64,000 bases of DNA, from the NCBI RefSeq assembly GCF_050789285.1, contig NZ_JBOUVX010000001.1, positions 806,001-870,000 on the forward strand. The letters are read 5' to 3'. Numbering within the stretch: position 1 is the first letter of the stretch; every line of letters begins with the position of its first letter. Under the pieces are notes generated by a model. It was not told where the DNA came from. It saw only the letters and a program-made list of their open reading frames with translations, and made no database searches. The position numbers and the translations under genes were made by a program. This DNA is from CAVPWP01 sp050789285. Lineage in GTDB: Bacteria; Pseudomonadota; Alphaproteobacteria; Rhodobacterales; Rhodobacteraceae. Shown piece by piece: positions 50,418 through 58,502 of this stretch.

Positions 50418-50588
50418 ATGGATAACTTCTTAAAGGAGCTTGAGGCTGAAACAAGTGACGTATGGCGTGACGCCGCGTTACTCGCACGAGTTACTGCACT
50501 ACACGCAGCACTCGAAAGAATAAGAGACCTATCAGTAGAGTGGGGAAAGCAAGAGGAGATTGAAAAAGTAATAGCTGAGTACCTGTAG
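50418..50588 (+). CDS. Short helical phage protein
   Basis: A 56-residue open frame, ATG 50418 to TAG 50588, ending 1 bp before the next ATG. It is an acidic amphipathic helix (MDNFLKELEAETSDVWRDAA, then LARVTALHAALERIRDL and EEIEKVIAEYL). AAAGATAAAC upstream is only a weak ribosome-binding site. The lower GC content and the exact abutment with the following gene support it. Function unknown; a small regulator or coiled-coil partner is possible. The 210 bp before it hold only a terminator and AT-rich DNA. Confidence 0.6.
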   Translation: MDNFLKELEAETSDVWRDAALLARVTALHAALERIRDLSVEWGKQEEIEKVIAEYL

Positions 50589-50589
50589 T

Positions 50590-51120
50590 ATGGGTCTCGA
50601 TATGTACCTTTCCCGAGCGCAATATGCGTATCCGGGAGGCAAAGCCACACTGCGATTAGCTGTGAAGGGCGACGCGCTCACGTTCGAGCCTGAGTATTCA
50701 ACGGAGGTGAGGGAGGTTATCGGTTACTGGCGAAAAGCCAACCAAATCCACGGTTGGTTTGTACGCAATGCGCAAGGGGGAAAGGATGACTGTCGGGAGT
50801 ACCCGGTCAGCAGAGACCAGCTCCGTGAGCTATTGAAGGTGGTCCAAGAGGTGAAGGCGTCAACGAAGCTCATCCCAGGGAAGGTGTCGATGGGGCAGAC
50901 CCTGGAGGGCGGTGAGTGGGTCGAAATCCTCAAGGATGGCCGCGTCATGGCGAACACAGAGGTGGCAGAGCGGCTGCTCCCAGTCTGTGAGGGATTTTTC
51001 TTCGGCAGCTATGCGTACGATCAGGACTACTACGACGATCTCGTCGAAACCGAGAGAATCCTAAAGCTCGCGTTGGATAGTCCGGCCGATGTGACGTTCA
51101 CCTACCAGTCATCCTGGTAG
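50590..51120 (+). CDS. Phage protein of the MGLDMYL family, function unknown
   Basis: A 176-residue protein that begins MGLDMYLSRAQYAYPGG, an N-terminus shared by a common uncharacterised family in phages and prophages. EVIGYWRKANQIHGWFVRNA (about 41-60) and SRDQLRELLKVVQEV follow, and the C-terminus reads GSYAYDQDYYDDLVETERIL. The conserved YWRKxNxIHxWF pattern suggests an enzymatic or binding pocket, but no activity is known to me. It sits in the early region between the CHC2 protein and the DUF932-like protein and is followed by a terminator. Confidence 0.78.
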   Translation: MGLDMYLSRAQYAYPGGKATLRLAVKGDALTFEPEYSTEVREVIGYWRKANQIHGWFVRNAQGGKDDCREYPVSRDQLRELLKVVQEVKASTKLIPGKVSMGQTLEGGEWVEILKDGRVMANTEVAERLLPVCEGFFFGSYAYDQDYYDDLVETERILKLALDSPADVTFTYQSSW

Positions 51121-51149
51121 CGAGCTCACCGAAGCGGTGCAAACCGGGG

Positions 51150-51184
51150 AACGCCAGGCAGCCCGCCTGGCGTTTCGCCGTTTT
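51150..51184 (+). terminator. Intrinsic terminator
   Basis: AACGCCAGG-CAGCCCG-CCTGGCGTT, a 9-bp stem, followed by a T-rich stretch (TCGCCGTTTT), 30 bp after the stop codon of the preceding gene. Confidence 0.65.
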
Positions 51185-51242
51185 GGCAGGTGCTCCGTGC
51201 TAAAATTGACGTAGTTTCAGCACCTTGCACAGGAGAATACCC

Positions 51243-51962
51243 ATGTCCCTCATGCTCCACGCCGGGGCGGAGCCGGTCGACTATGCCGGTCTCCGTGAGC
51301 TTCCCATCCCGGAAGCAACCCCGACCCACGTCCCCATCGCGCACCATTCGGTGGTGGACATGGTGAAGTACAGCCTCGGCTTCTTCGGCCACGACCTGGT
51401 CGAGGAGCACTACGGCGTCACGCCCGACGGGAACCGCTTCTTTGGCGTCCTGACCCTGCGCTCGCCCTATGGCGACTACACCGACATGGTCGGCCTGCGG
51501 AACAGCCACGACAAGAAGTTCCCCATCGGCATCGCCATCGGTAGCCGCGTCTTCACGTGCGACAACCTCGCGTTCTACGGCGAGCACATCATCAAGCGGA
51601 AGCACACGGCCAACGCCAAGCGCGACCTCCCCGGCCTGGTGGCCGAGGTGATCGAACCGCTCGGGGAGCAGCGCAAAGCGCAGCACCTCACCTTCGAGCG
51701 GTACCGGGCGGCCATACTCGACGACTTCATGGTGGATCACGCCATCATGCAGATGTACCGGCGCGACGTCATCAACGTGACGCGCATCGCGGACGTTCTC
51801 CAGGCGTACGAGCAGCCCGACTTCGAGTGGGGCGACCAGCGCACGGCCTGGCGGCTCTTCAACGCCACGACGTTCGCGCTGACGGGCAAGGTGACCGAGA
51901 ACCCCAAAGTCACCCGCGACCTGCACAACATCATCGACGGCGTGTGCGAGCGCCTCAACTGA
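51243..51962 (+). CDS. DUF932-like phage/plasmid protein
   Basis: A 239-residue protein from ATG 51243 with AGGAGA 6-11 bp upstream; an upstream in-frame start at 51225 lacks such a site. The core FGVLTLRSPYGDYTDMVGLR, HDKKFPIGIAIGSRVFTCDN and LAFYGEHIIKRKHTANAKRD is the central motif set of DUF932 (phage/plasmid-like protein, TIGR03299-related). The function of this family is unknown. It is often early-expressed, next to recombination or replication genes, and binding to nucleic acid has been guessed from its fold. Followed directly by a terminator. Confidence 0.75.
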   Translation: MSLMLHAGAEPVDYAGLRELPIPEATPTHVPIAHHSVVDMVKYSLGFFGHDLVEEHYGVTPDGNRFFGVLTLRSPYGDYTDMVGLRNSHDKKFPIGIAIGSRVFTCDNLAFYGEHIIKRKHTANAKRDLPGLVAEVIEPLGEQRKAQHLTFERYRAAILDDFMVDHAIMQMYRRDVINVTRIADVLQAYEQPDFEWGDQRTAWRLFNATTFALTGKVTENPKVTRDLHNIIDGVCERLN

Positions 51963-51972
51963 TCCTCCCCAA

Positions 51973-52000
51973 CTGGCCACCCTCACGGGTGGTCCTTTTT
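51973..52000 (+). terminator. Intrinsic terminator after the DUF932-like gene
   Basis: GGCCACCC-TCAC-GGGTGGTCC followed by TTTTT. The promoter of the next gene starts immediately after the T-run. Confidence 0.8.
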
Positions 52001-52008
52001 GCTATCAT
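52000..52008 (+). promoter_or_regulatory. Extended -10 promoter, leaderless start of the secreted-protein gene
   Basis: TGC-TATCAT ends 7 nt before the ATG at 52015, so transcription should start at the ATG itself. The only upstream sequence available is the terminator. Confidence 0.6.
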
Positions 52009-52014
52009 TGGAGT

Positions 52015-52236
52015 ATGAGGCCGGTCGCGTTTTGCGCAGGCGTTCTTTTCGGGGCATTGGCCCTCATGGCGTCTTTATCTGAGCCAGCAGACGCTGAGCA
52101 GCCCACGGCCGAGCGCTGCTTCCTCGCAGAATACGAGAGCCTCGAGGCGTACAACGCGGGGCCAAAACCGCCGCGCGCGTGGATAGAAATGAATGGACCG
52201 CACCCGCGCGTCTTTGTGCCGTGCCGAGGTAGCTAG
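52015..52236 (+). CDS. Small secreted protein with signal peptide
   Basis: A 73-residue protein. MRPVAFCAGVLFGALALMAS is a Sec-type signal sequence and ADA-E at about 25-28 a likely cleavage site, leaving a mature peptide of about 46 residues with two Cys (35 and 70) that could form a disulphide. It is an isolated transcription unit, with a terminator before, its own promoter and a terminator 2 bp after the stop. It could be a lysogenic-conversion or superinfection-exclusion factor, or a lysis accessory such as a spanin-like protein. The sequence does not decide. Confidence 0.65.
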   Translation: MRPVAFCAGVLFGALALMASLSEPADAEQPTAERCFLAEYESLEAYNAGPKPPRAWIEMNGPHPRVFVPCRGS

Positions 52237-52238
52237 CA

Positions 52239-52262
52239 CGGCTCTACAAAGCCGTTTTTTCA
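52239..52262 (+). terminator. Intrinsic terminator
   Basis: CGGCT-CTACAA-AGCCG followed by TTTTTT, just after the secreted-protein gene. Confidence 0.75.
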
Positions 52263-52268
52263 TTTTCT

Positions 52269-52302
52269 GCGACCACTCCCCCACCGCGACCACTCCCCCA
52301 CC
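52269..52302. repeat. Tandem 17-bp direct repeat
   Basis: GCGACCACTCCCCCACC occurs twice head to tail (52269-52285, 52286-52302) in the gap between convergent genes. A partial reverse copy (GGTGGGGGAGAGGGGAGTG) follows at about 52339-52357. Confidence 0.7.
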
Positions 52303-52357
52303 AAGCGGGCCAAAATGGCCGTTTTCGACACCCATCAGGGTGGGGGAGAGGGGAGTG

Positions 52358-53431
52358 CTAGGCTTCCTCTTGGTCGTCGTCTGAGTTGTCCTCAATGAGC
52401 AGCTGCGTCTCTGCCTTCAAGGACCGTATCTCCTCGATGTCATTCGTCAGCGTCTCGATAGACTCAGCGATCACATCGTCTTCCGGGTGGTGCGGTTCGA
52501 CATGCTCCGGCACCGGCGGAGGCAGAATATCAACCTCGCCGCCTTTGGCAGTGAAAGAGAACAGCTTGTCGATTGACTTTTTCAGCGCTGCTTCAACGTC
52601 GCCCTGGAGCTTCCCATCAAGCCGCTTCACAACTTCTTCGTAGGCAGCATCAACGCCACCCTTTTCAACCCGCTCGCGCCGCGCCTTCAGCGTTGCTTCA
52701 ACCTCAGCATCAGCAATCTTGCGCATCTTCCAGTCTTGCAGCGTGTGCGCAATTTCCATCGACGACTTCACCGTCGAAGCAACCTGCTTCATGATGAGGG
52801 CGATAATCGTCGCCACCGTAAGCGTCGTGCCCAGGATGATGATGACGGAGCCGGTCGAGGCGCCCTTCACTTCAACATCTTCGGGCTTCTCACCGACCGC
52901 CATCGCCAGGCCGCGAGCAATGTCGTACCACTCCCCCGACCACTTCTTCAGCTGCGTGACGTTCTTAATCTCGACGCCCTCAGTGAAGCGGACGCGGACG
53001 GTGACTTTGTCTTCGTCACCCTCGGCGTGGAGGCCGGTAATATTCACCTCCGCCAGCGACTGCCGTGCCTTCTTGAAGAGCTGGAGCGTCCGGTCGAGTT
53101 GTTGCTTCGCTTTTCGAGCGTCCTGTGCAGATGTCGCAGGGTCGTAATTCCCCTCCTTCACCGTCTGCTCAATGAACCGCCAGCCTTTCTTGCCGAGCAG
53201 GTGGAGCACTCCCATCGCCTCAAGCAGGTCAGATTGCTCGTAGGTGAGCTGCTCGACAGGCATCGACATCAGCTCCCGTTCTACAGCCTCCAGATGCTCC
53301 TTCAGGGGCACACGGCTGCTATTCGTCGCGTTTTGCTCGAGCGCCGCGACCAGCGCTTCATACACCGACATGGCGGGTGCTACGTGCTCGTCCAGCCAAT
53401 CGGCCAGGCCAACTACCTCGTTAACGTCCAT
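52358..53431 (-). CDS. Membrane-anchored helical protein on the opposite strand (moron-like cargo)
   Basis: A 357-residue protein; GGAGA lies 5-10 bp before the ATG at 53431. The N-terminal half is helical and acidic (WLDEHVAPAMSVYEALVAAL, ARKAKQQLDRTLQLFKKARQ). Residues about 196-220 (TGSVIIILGTTLTVATIIAL) form a single membrane-spanning segment, followed by a long charged coiled coil and an acidic C-terminus (DNSDDDQEEA). It is the only long minus-strand gene in the phage part and separates early from head genes. That position and its own promoter suggest a lysogenically expressed cargo gene, for example exclusion of other phages. The family is not recognised. Confidence 0.75.
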   Translation of the reverse strand: MDVNEVVGLADWLDEHVAPAMSVYEALVAALEQNATNSSRVPLKEHLEAVERELMSMPVEQLTYEQSDLLEAMGVLHLLGKKGWRFIEQTVKEGNYDPATSAQDARKAKQQLDRTLQLFKKARQSLAEVNITGLHAEGDEDKVTVRVRFTEGVEIKNVTQLKKWSGEWYDIARGLAMAVGEKPEDVEVKGASTGSVIIILGTTLTVATIIALIMKQVASTVKSSMEIAHTLQDWKMRKIADAEVEATLKARRERVEKGGVDAAYEEVVKRLDGKLQGDVEAALKKSIDKLFSFTAKGGEVDILPPPVPEHVEPHHPEDDVIAESIETLTNDIEEIRSLKAETQLLIEDNSDDDQEEA

Positions 53432-53538
53432 AGAAATCTCCAGCTGAATACGTCGGTCTAATCTGAGCGATCCTCGCTCAAAAACAAGCCCTTGTATGGC
53501 GCCGCTATCCCCAACGACCGAACGCTCCTAGCCCGCCG

Positions 53539-53547
53539 TGGTATAGT
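53539..53547 (+). promoter_or_regulatory. Extended -10 promoter before the head-gene region
   Basis: TGG-TATAGT. Transcription would start near 53554, and GGAGAGGG at 53556-53563 gives the following gene (ATG 53573) a normal ribosome-binding site, unlike the leaderless starts elsewhere. It probably drives the packaging genes. Confidence 0.6.
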
Positions 53548-53572
53548 AGGATTGTGGAGAGGGACGCGCGCT

Positions 53573-53800
53573 ATGCGAACCATCCACCAGCTTCAGGACA
53601 TCCAGCGAGCCATCTACCAGTTTCGCGTTGCCCAAGGGCGGTACCTCAAAGACATCCCGTACGAGAGCCTCTGCGATGAAGCCCGCGCCGACATCATCAA
53701 GGACGCGCGCATCATCCTCTTCCGCACCAACCTCCGCATCAGACTGGTGCGGCGAAACGGCCAGAGGGTCTGGCGGTTCGTGGACCGGGAAACGCCATAG
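53573..53800 (+). CDS. Small basic protein upstream of the terminase genes
   Basis: A 75-residue protein from ATG 53573 with GGAGAGGG 10 bp upstream. It is basic and helical: MRTIHQLQDIQRAIYQFRVA, then YLKDIPYESLCDEARADIIK, and a beta-like basic end (LRIRLVRRNGQRVWRFVDRE). No family is recognised. Its position just before the small terminase, in the same transcription unit, suggests a packaging or late-gene regulatory role. Confidence 0.6.
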   Translation: MRTIHQLQDIQRAIYQFRVAQGRYLKDIPYESLCDEARADIIKDARIILFRTNLRIRLVRRNGQRVWRFVDRETP

Positions 53801-53805
53801 TTTTT

Positions 53806-54312
53806 ATGCCAAAAGCAAAAAAGAAAGCACCACTCAAACTTGGACGGCCAACAAAATACTCGCCTGCCATTCTGAAGAAGGCTGAGGAGTACCTTGAGCT
53901 TTGCCAGGATGAAATCGACGAGTTTTGGAAGACCCGCGGCGAGAAGTCAGACAGCTACGACCGCCTGGTGGTCGTGAACATCCCAACCGTCGACGGGCTA
54001 GCGCTCCACCTCGACGTCAGCCGTGACACCATCCAGGAATGGGGCAACGTCCACCCCGCTTTTTCCGTCACGATAAGCAAACTCAAGTCAATTCAGGCGT
54101 CGAGGCTCATTAAGGGGGGCCTCTCCGGCGACTACAACCCAATGATGGCCAAGTTCCTACTGAGCGCCAACCACGGAATGCGCGAGCGCGTCGACACGAC
54201 TACGGACGACAAACCGCTGCCGCAGGCCGTGACTATCAATAACTACCACAACCTTTCCGATGACGAGCTCATCGCGCTTGCAAGAGGAGGCCAAAAGGGA
54301 GCTGGCGCGTAG
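53806..54312 (+). CDS. terS: Terminase small subunit (gp3-like DNA-packaging protein)
   Basis: A 168-residue protein. LGRPTKYSPAILKKAEEYLE, IPTVDGLALHLDVSRDTIQE (HTH), HPAFSVTISKLKSIQASRLI and GGLSGDYNPMMAKFLLSANH follow the gp3-type small terminase pattern: an HTH that binds the pac/cos site and helices for oligomerisation. The C-terminus (VTINNYHNLSDDELIALARG) is a typical terminase-contacting tail. It overlaps the large subunit gene by 53 bp. Confidence 0.88.
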   Translation: MPKAKKKAPLKLGRPTKYSPAILKKAEEYLELCQDEIDEFWKTRGEKSDSYDRLVVVNIPTVDGLALHLDVSRDTIQEWGNVHPAFSVTISKLKSIQASRLIKGGLSGDYNPMMAKFLLSANHGMRERVDTTTDDKPLPQAVTINNYHNLSDDELIALARGGQKGAGA

Positions 54313-55744
54313 GGAATTGGCTAGGCGGCACCTCCGCTACTTTGCTGACTACACCTACGACGACTACCTCGAAGGATGGCACACCATCCTGCTCTGTGAA
54401 GCGCTGGAGCGCGTGCTGGCGGGCGAAATCCGCAACCTGCTCATCGAGGCCCCACCGCGCCACTCCAAGAGCGTTCACGTTTCGCAGCTCTTCCCCGCCT
54501 TCGCTGCTGGGAAGAACCCGGACCTCTCCTTCATCGTGTCATCGTACTCGGGCGACCTGGCCACCGACCACGGCCGCGAGACCCGCAACCTCATCGACAG
54601 CGACCGCTACCAGCACCTTTTCAAGACCCGCCTTGCACCTGACAGCAAGGCAAAGGGGAAGTGGAACACGCAGAAGTGGGTGCCGCCGACGGACGGCCAG
54701 GAGGGGCAGTGGAAGAACGCCAAAGGCGCGTACAACGCCGTGGGTGTAGGGGGCTCGACGACGGGAAAGGGCGCCGACATTGCTATCGTCGACGACAGTC
54801 TCAAGGACAGAAAGGAAGCTGAGAGCCAGCTCATCCGCGACGGCATCTGGTCCTGGTTCCGCGCCGTTATGCGTACCCGCCTTTCACCAACCGGCAGCCT
54901 CATCGTCATGGGTACCCGGTGGCACCTCGACGACCTCGCCGGGCGCATTATGGAGCAAGACCCGTGGGTGGACTACTTCGACTTCCTTAAGAACGGCCTC
55001 GGGGAAGCGAAGTGGGTGCGTCTCCGGCTCATGGCGATCGCGGAGGAGGACCAGGAGCCGTTTCGCCGGGTAGGGGAGGCGCTATGGCCGGAACGCTACC
55101 CCTTGAGCGAGCTCGAGGACATCAAGCGCACCATCGGCCCATACGAGTGGGAGGCGCTCTACCAGCAGCGCCCCATCAGCTCCGAGACGCAGGAGTTCAA
55201 GCCTGCTTGGTACCGATACCGCACCCACACCGAGGTGGAGGCGTTAACCCGCAAGCACCGCACGCTCACCATCGACACGGCAGCGAGCAAGAACGCCGCT
55301 GCCGACTTCACCGGCTTCTGCGACAACCTCGTCGCAGACGACAACACTTGGAACATCAAGGCGTGGAAGCTGAAGATTGCGCCCGACCAGCTCATCGAGC
55401 TGCTCTTCTCGCTGCACCTCGCCAACAAGTACGACCGCATCGGCATCGAGGAGGGAATGTACACCCTCGTGCTGAAGCCATTCCTCGACCGGGCGCAGCG
55501 CGAGCGCGGCGTGTTCCTGCCCATCGTCCCGCTGAAGCACAACAGCACGCAGAAGGAGGTGCGCATCCGCGGGCTTATCCCGCCGTATGCGGCCGAGACC
55601 ATCTACCACATCGAGGGCGAGTGCTCCGAGCTCGAGTTCGAGCAGGCAGCGTTCCCGAACGGCAAGCACGACGACGTGCTCGACGCGACGGCGTACCAGC
55701 CGCAAATCCTTCAGGGCATTAGCGGAGGGGCGATATTCATGTGA
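54260..55744 (+). CDS. terL: Terminase large subunit
   Basis: A 494-residue protein. The ATPase shows a divergent Walker A (IEAPPRHSKSVHVSQ, about 62-76), Walker B IAIVDDSLKDRKEAES (about 173) and the coupling motif IVMGTRWHLDDLAGR (about 214). The nuclease shows LTIDTAASKNAAADFTGF (Asp about 336) and HDDVLDATAYQ (Asp about 473). This is the arrangement of phage large terminases that package DNA into proheads and cut concatemers. I keep the ATG at 54260, which overlaps the small-subunit gene. A TTG at 54278 next to AAGAGGAGG is an alternative. The stop lies 17 bp before the portal start. Confidence 0.92.
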   Translation: MTSSSRLQEEAKRELARRELARRHLRYFADYTYDDYLEGWHTILLCEALERVLAGEIRNLLIEAPPRHSKSVHVSQLFPAFAAGKNPDLSFIVSSYSGDLATDHGRETRNLIDSDRYQHLFKTRLAPDSKAKGKWNTQKWVPPTDGQEGQWKNAKGAYNAVGVGGSTTGKGADIAIVDDSLKDRKEAESQLIRDGIWSWFRAVMRTRLSPTGSLIVMGTRWHLDDLAGRIMEQDPWVDYFDFLKNGLGEAKWVRLRLMAIAEEDQEPFRRVGEALWPERYPLSELEDIKRTIGPYEWEALYQQRPISSETQEFKPAWYRYRTHTEVEALTRKHRTLTIDTAASKNAAADFTGFCDNLVADDNTWNIKAWKLKIAPDQLIELLFSLHLANKYDRIGIEEGMYTLVLKPFLDRAQRERGVFLPIVPLKHNSTQKEVRIRGLIPPYAAETIYHIEGECSELEFEQAAFPNGKHDDVLDATAYQPQILQGISGGAIFM

Positions 55745-55746
55745 GG

Positions 55747-55752
55747 TATAAT
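55747..55752 (+). promoter_or_regulatory. -10 element, near-leaderless start of the portal gene
   Basis: TATAAT ends 10 nt before the ATG at 55762 and lies 3 bp after the terminase stop. The expected leader is 0-3 nt. This copy lacks the TG dinucleotide. Confidence 0.6.
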
Positions 55753-55761
55753 GCAGGCAAT

Positions 55762-57768
55762 ATGAGAAACTTCTTTACCCGCCTCACAGGCAGCGCACGA
55801 ACCAAAAGCCTTGGTGGCGTCAACCTCGTAGAGACGACCAGCTTCACCGGCTTCGACCACTACCAAGATGCTGCGACCCTGAAGACGTACAAGGAGAGCC
55901 TCTACCTCTTCATCGCCGTCTCGAAGATCACCAAGCGCGGCGCGAGCGTTCCCTTCGAGCTCTACCGCGTCACCAACGCGCAGGGCGACACCGAGGAGCT
56001 CCTCGAGCATCCCGTCATCGACCTCTTCAACAACCCGAACCCGCTCATGACAAAGCGGGAGTTCTTCGAGGTTTCACTCGCCCACTACCTGCTCTCAGGC
56101 GACTGCTTCTGGTACCTCGTGCGTGAGGGGCGAAGCATCGTCGGGATGGTCCCGCTCCGACCGGACTACGTTGAAATCCTGCTCTCAAGCGACCGTCAGC
56201 GGGTGATCGGATACGAGTACAACAACGTCGAGAAGATCCGCATTGCGCCCGAGGACATCGTTCACACGAAGAACGTCGACCCTACCAACATGCTCCGCGG
56301 CGTGGGGGCATCACGTCCGGCGAGCCAGCGCATCGTCTCAGAGAAGGAAGCGGCAGCGCTCCAGGGCAAGTTCTTCAAGAGCAACGGCGTCCCGAGCGTG
56401 CTCGTCTTCCTCAACCAAGACCTCAACCAGGAGCAGGTCCGGGAAGCGCGCAGCAACTGGCGCGAGACCTTCACCCGCCTAGGCGAGCAGGTTGGCTTCT
56501 TCGGCCAGAACACGAAGGACGTGAAGCCGCTCTCCGTCACGCCGCGCGAAATGGACTTCATCGCGTCGCAGGACAAGCTCCGCAACGACATCCTCGCTGC
56601 CTTTGGCGTGCCGCTCCCGATGGTCGACCTCAAGGACGTAGAGCGCGCCAACTCCCGCGAAGCCTACCGCATGTTCCTCCAGGAGGCCGTCATCCCGGCG
56701 CTCGACGCCTTCGAGGACACCATCAATAACCGGATGCTCCCGCGCATCGACGATAGCGTCTTCCTCACGTTCCCCGACCCAACGCCGTTTGACCGCGAGC
56801 AGGCGCTCAAGGAGGCCACTGAGCTCAAGCGCGCAGGCATCATCAGTGCAAACGAAGCGCGGGCGCTCTTCAACTACGAGCCGATGGACGGCCACGACGA
56901 GCTCACCGTTCAACGTAATCCACTGGACATGACCGACACCACCAAGGCGCTGCGCGCAAAGGCCAAGCAGGTGCTCCGCAGCCGTCCGTTACTCGTGAAG
57001 CGCATCAAGGCTACCGAGGCGCTCACGAAAGCGCTCAGCACCGGCCCCAAGCGCCAGATGAACAGCGTTTTCGCCACCAAGGCGCTCAAGGAGACCTACG
57101 CGAAGGCGTACAACGACCGCGTGGACCGCAAGGCGAAGGTGCTCGAGGAGGCGCTGAACAAGTACCACGAAGGGCAGCGCGAGCGCATTCTCAAGACCGA
57201 CCTCACCCCCAATGGCTTCATGGACAAGGGAGAGGAGCAGCGGCTCGCCAAAGAGGCGCTCCGGCCGGTCCTGGTAAAGCTCTACGAAGAGGGCGGGCAG
57301 GCGGCGCTCGACGCGCTTTTCAAGAAGGCTGACGACCGCTTCTTCACCGACGAGGCACTCCTAGCGCAGCTCGACCTCCGCCTCGAGTTCTTCGTGAACA
57401 GCATGACCGAGACGACCTTCGAAATCCTGAAGGGCAGAATCGTGGAAGGTCTGAGCGCCGGTAACGGCGTCGCGGAAATCGCGGACAAGATCAGCAACTA
57501 CTTTGCCGACATGAAGGAAGGGCGCGCCATGACCATCGCGCGCACAGAGACCGGCTTTGCGCTCTCGAAGGCCACAAACGACGCCTACCAGCAGTCGGGC
57601 ATCGTCACTGGCAAGGAGTGGATCACCGTCGGCGACGAGAAGGTCCGACCCGAGCACGTCGAGAACGACGGCGTGATTGTACCGAAGGGGGCTGCCTTCC
57701 CGAACGGCGAACACTACCCCGCAGAGCACTCAATTAACTGCCGCTGCGTGCTCGCGCCTGCCGTTTAG
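55762..57768 (+). CDS. Portal protein fused to a Mu gpF-like minor head domain
   Basis: A 668-residue protein. Residues about 1-400 are an HK97-type portal (ESLYLFIAVSKITKRGASVP, SGDCFWYLVREGRSIVGMVP, FGVPLPMVDLKDVERANSRE). After a Lys-rich linker, about 560-668 is a Mu-F-like domain (ARTETGFALSKATNDAYQQS, VRPEHVENDG, HYPAEHSINCRCVLAP) that usually forms a separate minor head protein. The portal forms the dodecameric DNA gateway and the F-like protein helps head morphogenesis. Here they are made as one chain. I chose ATG 55762 because of the TATAAT box and because the GTG at 55741 would overlap the terminase. The prohead protease gene follows at 22 bp. Confidence 0.9.
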   Translation: MRNFFTRLTGSARTKSLGGVNLVETTSFTGFDHYQDAATLKTYKESLYLFIAVSKITKRGASVPFELYRVTNAQGDTEELLEHPVIDLFNNPNPLMTKREFFEVSLAHYLLSGDCFWYLVREGRSIVGMVPLRPDYVEILLSSDRQRVIGYEYNNVEKIRIAPEDIVHTKNVDPTNMLRGVGASRPASQRIVSEKEAAALQGKFFKSNGVPSVLVFLNQDLNQEQVREARSNWRETFTRLGEQVGFFGQNTKDVKPLSVTPREMDFIASQDKLRNDILAAFGVPLPMVDLKDVERANSREAYRMFLQEAVIPALDAFEDTINNRMLPRIDDSVFLTFPDPTPFDREQALKEATELKRAGIISANEARALFNYEPMDGHDELTVQRNPLDMTDTTKALRAKAKQVLRSRPLLVKRIKATEALTKALSTGPKRQMNSVFATKALKETYAKAYNDRVDRKAKVLEEALNKYHEGQRERILKTDLTPNGFMDKGEEQRLAKEALRPVLVKLYEEGGQAALDALFKKADDRFFTDEALLAQLDLRLEFFVNSMTETTFEILKGRIVEGLSAGNGVAEIADKISNYFADMKEGRAMTIARTETGFALSKATNDAYQQSGIVTGKEWITVGDEKVRPEHVENDGVIVPKGAAFPNGEHYPAEHSINCRCVLAPAV

Positions 57769-57775
57769 AGGCGCG

Positions 57776-57784
57776 TGATATAAT
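57776..57784 (+). promoter_or_regulatory. Extended -10 promoter, leaderless start of the protease gene
   Basis: TGA-TATAAT, a consensus extended -10, ends 7 nt before the ATG at 57791. Transcription should begin at the A of the ATG. No Shine-Dalgarno sequence and no -35 TTGACA are present. Confidence 0.7.
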
Positions 57785-57790
57785 CCCAGT

Positions 57791-58438
57791 ATGAAGCCCA
57801 ACATCAAACAAAAGGCCGCAGAGCTCCAAGGAAAGCGCATCGACATCGAAGTGGCGAGCAAGGCCGTCTCTATCGACGATGAGAAGCACACCGCGACCTT
57901 TGTGATGAGCACCGCGACCATCGACCGGCACGGCGACATCGTGGACCAGGACAGCTGGATACTCGAGCACTTCATGAGCAATCCGGCCTTCTTCTGGGGG
58001 CACCGCTCCAACGACTTCCCACTCGGCAAGTGGCTCCGCGTCTGGCTCGAGCCTGACCCTGAAATGGACGGGGAGAAGATGCTCATGGGCGAGGCTGAGT
58101 TTGCTGTCGAGGTTCACCCGGACATCGAGCGAGCCTGGAACCACGTGAAGCGCGGCGACCTCAACATGGTCTCCGTTGGCTTCATCCCGCACATCGTCGA
58201 CTACGACGAGAAGCGCGACGCCTTCGTGCTCAAAAGCTGTGAGCTTATGGAGTGCTCACTCGTCGGCATCGGCGCCAACCGCCGCGCGCTCGTGAAGGGC
58301 GACGACGCTATCAAGCAGACGCTCATCGACGTGAAGGAGCAGATCACCGAGACCATCGACGAAGAAGACCCTGCCATCACGAGAAAGAAGAACGCTATCA
58401 CGCTGCTCAACAAGGCAATCCGGCAATTCCAAAAGTGA
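57791..58438 (+). CDS. HK97-family prohead protease
   Basis: A 215-residue protein with the fold markers of the U35 protease: FVMSTATIDRHGDIVDQDSW (about 37-56), FFWGHRSNDFPLGKW with the catalytic His (about 73), MVSVGFIPH (about 128) and LMECSLVGIGANRRAL with the catalytic Ser (about 157). The C-terminal Lys/Glu helix is the scaffold-like tail. It matures the capsid by cleaving the N-terminal part of the major capsid protein encoded next. Confidence 0.9.
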   Translation: MKPNIKQKAAELQGKRIDIEVASKAVSIDDEKHTATFVMSTATIDRHGDIVDQDSWILEHFMSNPAFFWGHRSNDFPLGKWLRVWLEPDPEMDGEKMLMGEAEFAVEVHPDIERAWNHVKRGDLNMVSVGFIPHIVDYDEKRDAFVLKSCELMECSLVGIGANRRALVKGDDAIKQTLIDVKEQITETIDEEDPAITRKKNAITLLNKAIRQFQK

Positions 58439-58488
58439 GCGATACCACTGTACCCCTGAAATGGGCGCTCAATTAACCGCTAAGCAAT

Positions 58489-58494
58489 TAGCAT
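58489..58494 (+). promoter_or_regulatory. Possible -10 element before the major capsid gene
   Basis: TAGCAT in an AT-rich stretch, 9 nt before the ATG at 58503. It fits the leaderless pattern of the neighbouring genes but lacks the TG dinucleotide. Confidence 0.4.
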
Positions 58495-58502
58495 TATTCT
58501 TT

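Noticed and set aside
52305..52342. Hairpins GGCCAAAATGGCC and CACCCATCAGGGTG as a terminator for the minus-strand phage gene
   Set aside because: Stems exist, but neither is followed by a T-run on the minus strand, so intrinsic termination is not supported.
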